This document shows, piece after piece, positions 59,021-64,000 of a DNA stretch of 64,000 nucleotides. The DNA lies in NCBI GenBank assembly GCA_025449115.1, contig JAHLKC010000048.1, forward strand, positions 124,001 through 188,000. The letters are read 5' to 3'. Below the pieces are notes generated by a model. That model saw only the letters and a list, made by a program, of their open reading frames with translations. It was not told where the DNA came from and did not search any database. This stretch comes from Chytridium lagenaria (taxonomy: Eukaryota > Chytridiomycota > Chytridiomycetes > Chytridiales > Chytridiaceae). The position numbers and the translations under genes are program-made. Each line of letters begins with the position of its first letter. Position 1 is the first letter of the stretch.

Positions 59021-62000
59021 ATGAGATCCCTCCAGATCCTCACCGAGACACTCATCTCAACAGGACCATCAAGCTCCGTCCGTCAAATCCACACCATTGA
59101 TTCAGACCGTCACATCTTATATCTCACAACATCAACGCAGTCACTCCTTTCCATCAAAGATTCCTCTTCTAACCGCCTCGAACTTCCAAGCTTTGTCAAC
59201 GATTTCGGTCATATTGTAGCCCTCCCAACATGTCCCAGACTCCGATACCTTATGCGTGGCGTTTCGAAGGGAGATATTTTGATGCTGCCTTGTGAGGGTT
59301 ATGATGCTGCGGAGGTTGATGAGAATGCTATTTTGGAACGGTTGAAACTGGGATCGCAGCGACAGTGGAGTCCTGATATGGATAATATTGCAATCGTCAC
59401 GGGTAAGCATTGACTCGTCCAATATTTATTAAAGAAGTAATAGGCAAGGGAACCGTTTTGTGATGACAAGAGATTTTGACTTATATCTGAAGTTCCTATT
59501 CAGACGGAAAAGTATGGAGAGGGTGAGCTGAGGTTTTTTGGGAGATGATTGTTGATGAGATGTTTTAGAGGAAATGGTTGCTCTAGGATGGGGAAAAAAG
59601 GAGACACAGTTCCATGGAAGTGCGGAAAAGCAGCGGCGCAAGCTGTCACTCCAGATCGCGACCCTAAGAATCTTAAACTCTCGCCTGACGATGATGAGAT
59701 ATCTCGGATCACGTGGAGAGAGATGGAGCGCTCTTTGCAGTTTCGTCTATTGACGATGTAGAAGGATCTCGTAGGTTCTATTACTTGGGTGTTGGTATAA
59801 TCTTTTGAATAGGGAGACGAACTATTCGTGTATATAATCGTGAATGCGTGCTTCAAGCTACGAGTGAGGTCGTGGTGATGTTGGAGCACATCATTAACTG
59901 GAAACCGTCTGGAGGGCTTATTGTCGGAACCCAGAGATTACCGCATCGTCATGATGTGGTGTTTTTTGAAAGGAACGGGTTGAGGCATGGGGAATTTACT
60001 TTACGCGAGCCTCTTACCACAAAGGTTTTTAAAGTTTTTTAAACCACGTTTAATTTTGTAGGTTGTGGAATTGGCGTTTAATAGCGATTCAAATGTGCTT
60101 GCAATTTGGCTAGATCGTGGAGATAGTGGACATGTGGTGCAGCTTTGGACGTGTAGTAATTACTATTGGTATTTGAATCATGAAGTGTCATGTGAAAAGA
60201 GTCGAGTGACGTCTTTTGTGTGGGATACGGAAGATGCGTTCAAGATTTACGTCTCATTTGAACGTAAGCGCAATAATGCTCCTTTTTCCTAACTTGCCGT
60301 AGATGGACTCACGCGCGTGATAACTCTTTTCGGGGATGTGTATGTGCCTTTTCGAATGGGGAGACGTGTCCCAAGACTGTTGCTGTTGTAGATGGGACGA
60401 GAGTGTGTTTGACACCGTTTCGGGTGGCGAATGTGCCGCCGCCTATGTGCGCCGCGGAGATTAAGGATTTGCCCGGGACGGTCCAGGGCGTTGCACTTCG
60501 CAATGGGGAGAAAGGAGACGATGTGGGTGTTTTAATGGGGCGCGGGGACGTGAAGCTTTTTAGGGGGTCTGCAGGCTTTGACGTGCCAAAAGAGTTTAAA
60601 GCTTTAGGTAAGAGCAGGTTCTCGCGCTTGTTATCCATACTGACGGGAGTCACTTTAAGGATTGAATTGGACTCTGGAGTGTTTGTGAGACAGATGGTGT
60701 GGAGTAGTGAGGAGAGGATATATTTGGTTGCGTCTTATGAGGGTGTGGATGATTATCTGCTGAGGGTGGATGTTGAGACGGAGAGTGGCGGTGTGGTTGT
60801 ACCGAAAAAGGTTGTGGTGCCTGGAGCTGACCTTGGAGTGAAGAGGTTGTCTTGTTTACCGGATGAGGGGATTGTGCTTGTTGAAACTGTGGATGGAGGC
60901 GTTAACAGAGGTGAGGGCTTCTTCTTCGCGATGGTTTTCATTCGAAATGGGGATGTGCGCCTGAACTGCTTATTAGTTGATGATGACAGCGTTGAATTCG
61001 TTACGCTGTTTCCAGAACCCTGCACCTGGATCTCGGGTTATATGTTTAACGAAGAGGTGAGATTCTCCTATTTTAATATTTACTTAAACCCGTTCAGCCA
61101 GCAGTCATCGGCCTGTCAGACCGCAACCGTCTTTTTTTCAACGAAAAACTAATTGCCTCCGACGCCACCTCCTTCACCATCCATAACAGCTACCTTATTT
61201 TCACAACACTGACACATGTTGTCCGTTTGTTTCGTTAAATGTGGCCTCATCAGGTTTAGTGACATAAGCTTTGATGGCGTTGTTAAATCGACGTTTTAGG
61301 GGAAGTGGCTGTAAGCCCGCCTTCAAGTTCTGCGTTTGATGAGAGTTTTAGGAGAGTTGAAAGGGGTGCAAAGATTGTGGTATCTGTGCCTTTTGATACG
61401 AAGCTGGTGTTGCAGGTTTTGGAATGGTGCTTTCAATGATTTATTTTTTATAGATGCCGCGTGGGAATCTTGAGACTGTGCATCCTCGTGCTCTTGTGCT
61501 GTCCGTAGTAAGAGCGCACCTTGAAAGGTTGGAGTACATTCCATTATCATCGTACTTAAACACTTATATCTTCTCAGGAAAGACTTTCTTAACGCGTTCC
61601 TCCTTTGCCGCAAACATCGAATTGATCTAAATATCTTGGTGGATCATCGACCTGACATTTTTTATGAGAATGTGGATGATCTTGTAAAACAAATTGGAAA
61701 CCCGGATTATTTGAACTTGTTTATCTCGAGTTTAAAGTAATTTTTACAATTTTTTTCTGAGAGTTAATGTGACTTTTAGAGAGGATGATGTTTGCGTGAC
61801 TTTGTACTCGAATAAGGAGGTTGTGAAGAAGGACGAGGACGGGGAAAAGTAAGCACATTGCTTCTTTAAGGCATAAGCATGCTGGTTCTAATATTTGTTT
61901 CAAAATGATTTTTCTCAGAGTTTCCAAGATCAACTCTGTCTGTGAAGCACTTCAAAAATCTCTTATTTCTAGCGACGAACGCAAATACATGACGTCGATT

Positions 62001-64000
62001 CTCTCTACAGATGCAAAGAAGTCGCCCCCAGATTTGGAAAGTGCCATGTTGAGGATTAAGGCTTTGAAAGGTAATTTTTTTCGTTTAAACGTTGCGAAAG
62101 CAGGATGATTAACCCTTTAATACACCTAAAGCTTCATCTGCCGCTGACGCCGAGAAAGCTCTCAAATACCTTATCTTCATCGCCGACGTTGACCGTCTTT
62201 ACAACGTCGCACTCGGCATGTACGATTTCTCTCTAGTTCTTCTTGTCGCCCAATTCTCCCAAAAAGATCCAAGGGAATACCTTCCATTTCTATCTGAGCT
62301 CCGTGAATTGTCCATGTACAAGCAACGGTTCCGGATTGACGATCACCTTGAGAGGTGGGAGAAGGCTCTGCAGAATTTGGTCGCGTTGTTGAGGGAAGGG
62401 AAGGAGGATGAGGAGAAGTTGTTTGGTGAGGTGCTGATGTATTGCGGAAAACATGATTTGTTTCCGAGTGCTGTCAAGTTGTTTAAAGAGGATAAGGAGA
62501 AGTTGCCGGTTTGTTCTCTTTTTCCTGTTCTTTTTGCCATGAAATACTTTAACGGGTGATGTTGACTAAATATCTTGTTATCTTTTAGGCTGTACTCAGC
62601 GCTTATGGGGACAATCTTAAGGGCAAGGCCAAGTTTGAGGAAGCTGGTTTGGGTGGGTTATTGTGTTTTTCAAAGAGTTCCAGTCGCACTTTTCTGATAT
62701 CTTCTACGTAGTCTATTATATGGGCAACGAAAAGGCAAAGGCCATTGAATCTTACACTTTGTCCTTGGTATGGGTGGAAGCACTTAGCATTGCTCAGGAG
62801 ATTCCGTATACTTCAAGTGAAATTGAGGAGTTGGCAAGGGATCTTTCCAGTGAGTGGCTTTCTTTATTGAACTTGAATTCTCGAATTATTCTTAATATCA
62901 ATTAGGCCAATTGGATGAGGTGCATAGATATAAAGAGGCTGCTACCGTTCTTATTGATTATGGGTCGGATATCTATGGAGGTGTAAAAAGTCTCTTGAAA
63001 GGGTCAGAGTGGATGGAGGCATGGCGGATCGTAAGTTTATTTTAAATGGTTACTGATTAGATTTTAACTTAATTTAGTGCCTCTCACATCAACGTAACGA
63101 ACTTATTGAGGAGGTCGTGAAGCCTGGTATCCTTGAAGGTAAGCATTAGCAGATAGAAATTTATTAACAGATAATTTAGGCTTTGAGGCATTAAAGGAGG
63201 ACATCACTACAATGAGAGACACTTTTGTGAAGCAAGCAGCCCGTCTTAAAGATGTACGTGAAGAAATCGCACGTAAAAAGGCTTTGGCTGAGTCAGGGAA
63301 CACGACCCTACACTTGACGCCATTGAAATGATGTCGGACACATCGTCGATGGCTACGTCGCGGCTAACAGGACAGACGGGTGCCGGATCAAGGTTCACCG
63401 GGTTATCGTCACGAACTGGAAGCACTTATACGAGTAACCGGTCCAAGACGAGGAGGAAGCACGAGAGACGTAGGAATGCAGGGGCGAAGGGGGGATTTAT
63501 GAAGAGGAGTTTTTGGTTAACACTTTGAATGCTGCGGTAGAGAAGTCGAATGGTTTAAGACGTGAGTTCGTTCAGTTTCTGTTTCTCTTCAAAGCCGGTA
63601 TAGCGGGCATCAATTAACATCCCTTTGTTTTTAAACTAGTGGATGTGAAGAACCTTGTAAAGGCATTAATGCATTTCAGCTACATGGATGAAGCTATTGA
63701 GATCCAGTCATTGTTCTCTTCAACACTCGACGTGCTAAAAAAATCCATGAAGGGTGTCTTTGATAACCTACCTAAGGTTTGAAGTTTTTATTCTTCTTAT
63801 TCCTGTAGCCTCATATTGATAATATTTTTTCTTGCCGCAGCTGGTGAACTCACTGGAAGAAGAAAAGATTAGACTCATGTCAGAGGCTGGCTCTCTTCCC
63901 AAGCCTGCCCAAGCTAACGCGTGGCCGTCGAAACACCCTCAATCGTCACTGGATGAACAGCAGAATGCTGAGGGATCCAAGTGGGCCGTCAAGTTTGCGA
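59021..64000 (+). CDS. ELP1: Elongator complex protein 1 (IKI3/IKAP), 3' end outside the window
   Basis: ELP1 is the scaffold subunit of Elongator, which builds the 5-carbonylmethyl modification on wobble uridines of tRNAs. From 59021 (MRSLQILTETLISTG) two WD40 propellers are recognisable: QWSPDMDNIAIVTG, LGWGKKETQFHGS, GKAAAQ, then DDEISRITWR, IRVYNRECVLQATSE and HDVVFFERNGLRHGEFTLRE, VVELAFNSDSNVLAIWLD. The later TPR-like part has RALVLSVVRAHLERKDFLNA, FLLCRKHRIDLNILVDHRP, YLPFLSELRELSMYKQRFRI, DDHLERWEKALQNL and EKAKAIESYTLSLVWVEAL. Near 63330-63480 a Ser/Thr/Arg-rich basic stretch (TSRLTGQTGAGSRFTG, then NRSKTRRKHERRRNAG) matches the tRNA-binding basic region near the C-terminus. About fifteen short introns are inferred. 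Single G deletions near 59624 and 59719 shift the frame within WD40 motifs. The last visible residues are KWAVKFA at the window edge. Confidence 0.92.

Noticed and set aside
1..64000. tRNA, rRNA, CRISPR, retroelement or DNA-transposon coding regions
   Set aside because: No B-box-like plus acceptor-stem combination, reverse transcriptase, integrase or transposase motif was found by eye. A covariance-model scan would be needed to rule out divergent tRNAs.

Overview
The window is nuclear DNA of a zoosporic, chytrid-like fungus (inference). Its genes carry many short GT-AG introns, mostly about 30-100 nt. The content is fungal: a division-2 chitin synthase, a GPI-anchored WSC-domain wall protein, a fungal-type ALE1-like acyltransferase and many Ser/Thr/Pro-rich proteins. 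It also encodes a DZIP1/Iguana-like ciliary protein and three cAMP-receptor-like seven-TM receptors, which point to a lineage that still makes a flagellum. No virus, CRISPR array, rRNA, convincing tRNA or intact transposon was seen.

Layout. 1-10.2 kb: a partial unknown gene (-), an ankyrin/double-BTB protein of the ABTB1/BPOZ family (+), a two-WSC-domain GPI protein (-) and a long low-complexity protein with internal repeats (+). 11-15 kb: an MBOAT lysophospholipid acyltransferase (+) and an RlmN-type radical-SAM methyltransferase with a membrane tail (-). 15.1-21 kb: a tandem array of three paralogous seven-TM receptors (-). 21.5-30 kb: a multiply frameshifted conserved protein (-), a C2H2 zinc-finger protein with poly-Q/N/H tracts (+) and an F-box/ankyrin-like protein (-). 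31-38.6 kb: a small secreted GPI-type protein (+), then an unrecognised family of multi-TM proteins with Cys-rich ectodomains: one head-to-head pair plus a truncated third copy. 39-43.4 kb: chitin synthase with a repeat-bearing C-terminal extension (+). 43.6-54 kb: CUL4-type cullin, an unknown gene, DZIP1-like, and a single-pass LEA_2-like protein, all (-). 54.8-64 kb: a Ser/Lys-rich repeat protein (+), then LSM7 (-) and ELP1 (+) transcribed divergently from a 39-bp gap; ELP1 runs off the right edge.

One property shapes all interpretation. Many recognisable genes, including LSM7 and ELP1, are broken by single-base indels, usually a missing base in a short run such as GG read as G. ABTB1 and the MBOAT gene are clean over 2 kb each. 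I therefore treat most breaks as probable uncorrected sequencing errors rather than pseudogenes. Coordinates given for such genes span the whole reconstructed locus, not a single open frame.

Functional themes are signalling and cell-surface sensing (receptor array, multi-TM ectodomain family, WSC and GPI proteins), wall synthesis, ubiquitin ligase components (cullin, F-box, BTB) and housekeeping RNA or tRNA modification (LSM7, ELP1, RlmN-like). No operon-like or pathway clustering is evident beyond the two local duplications.
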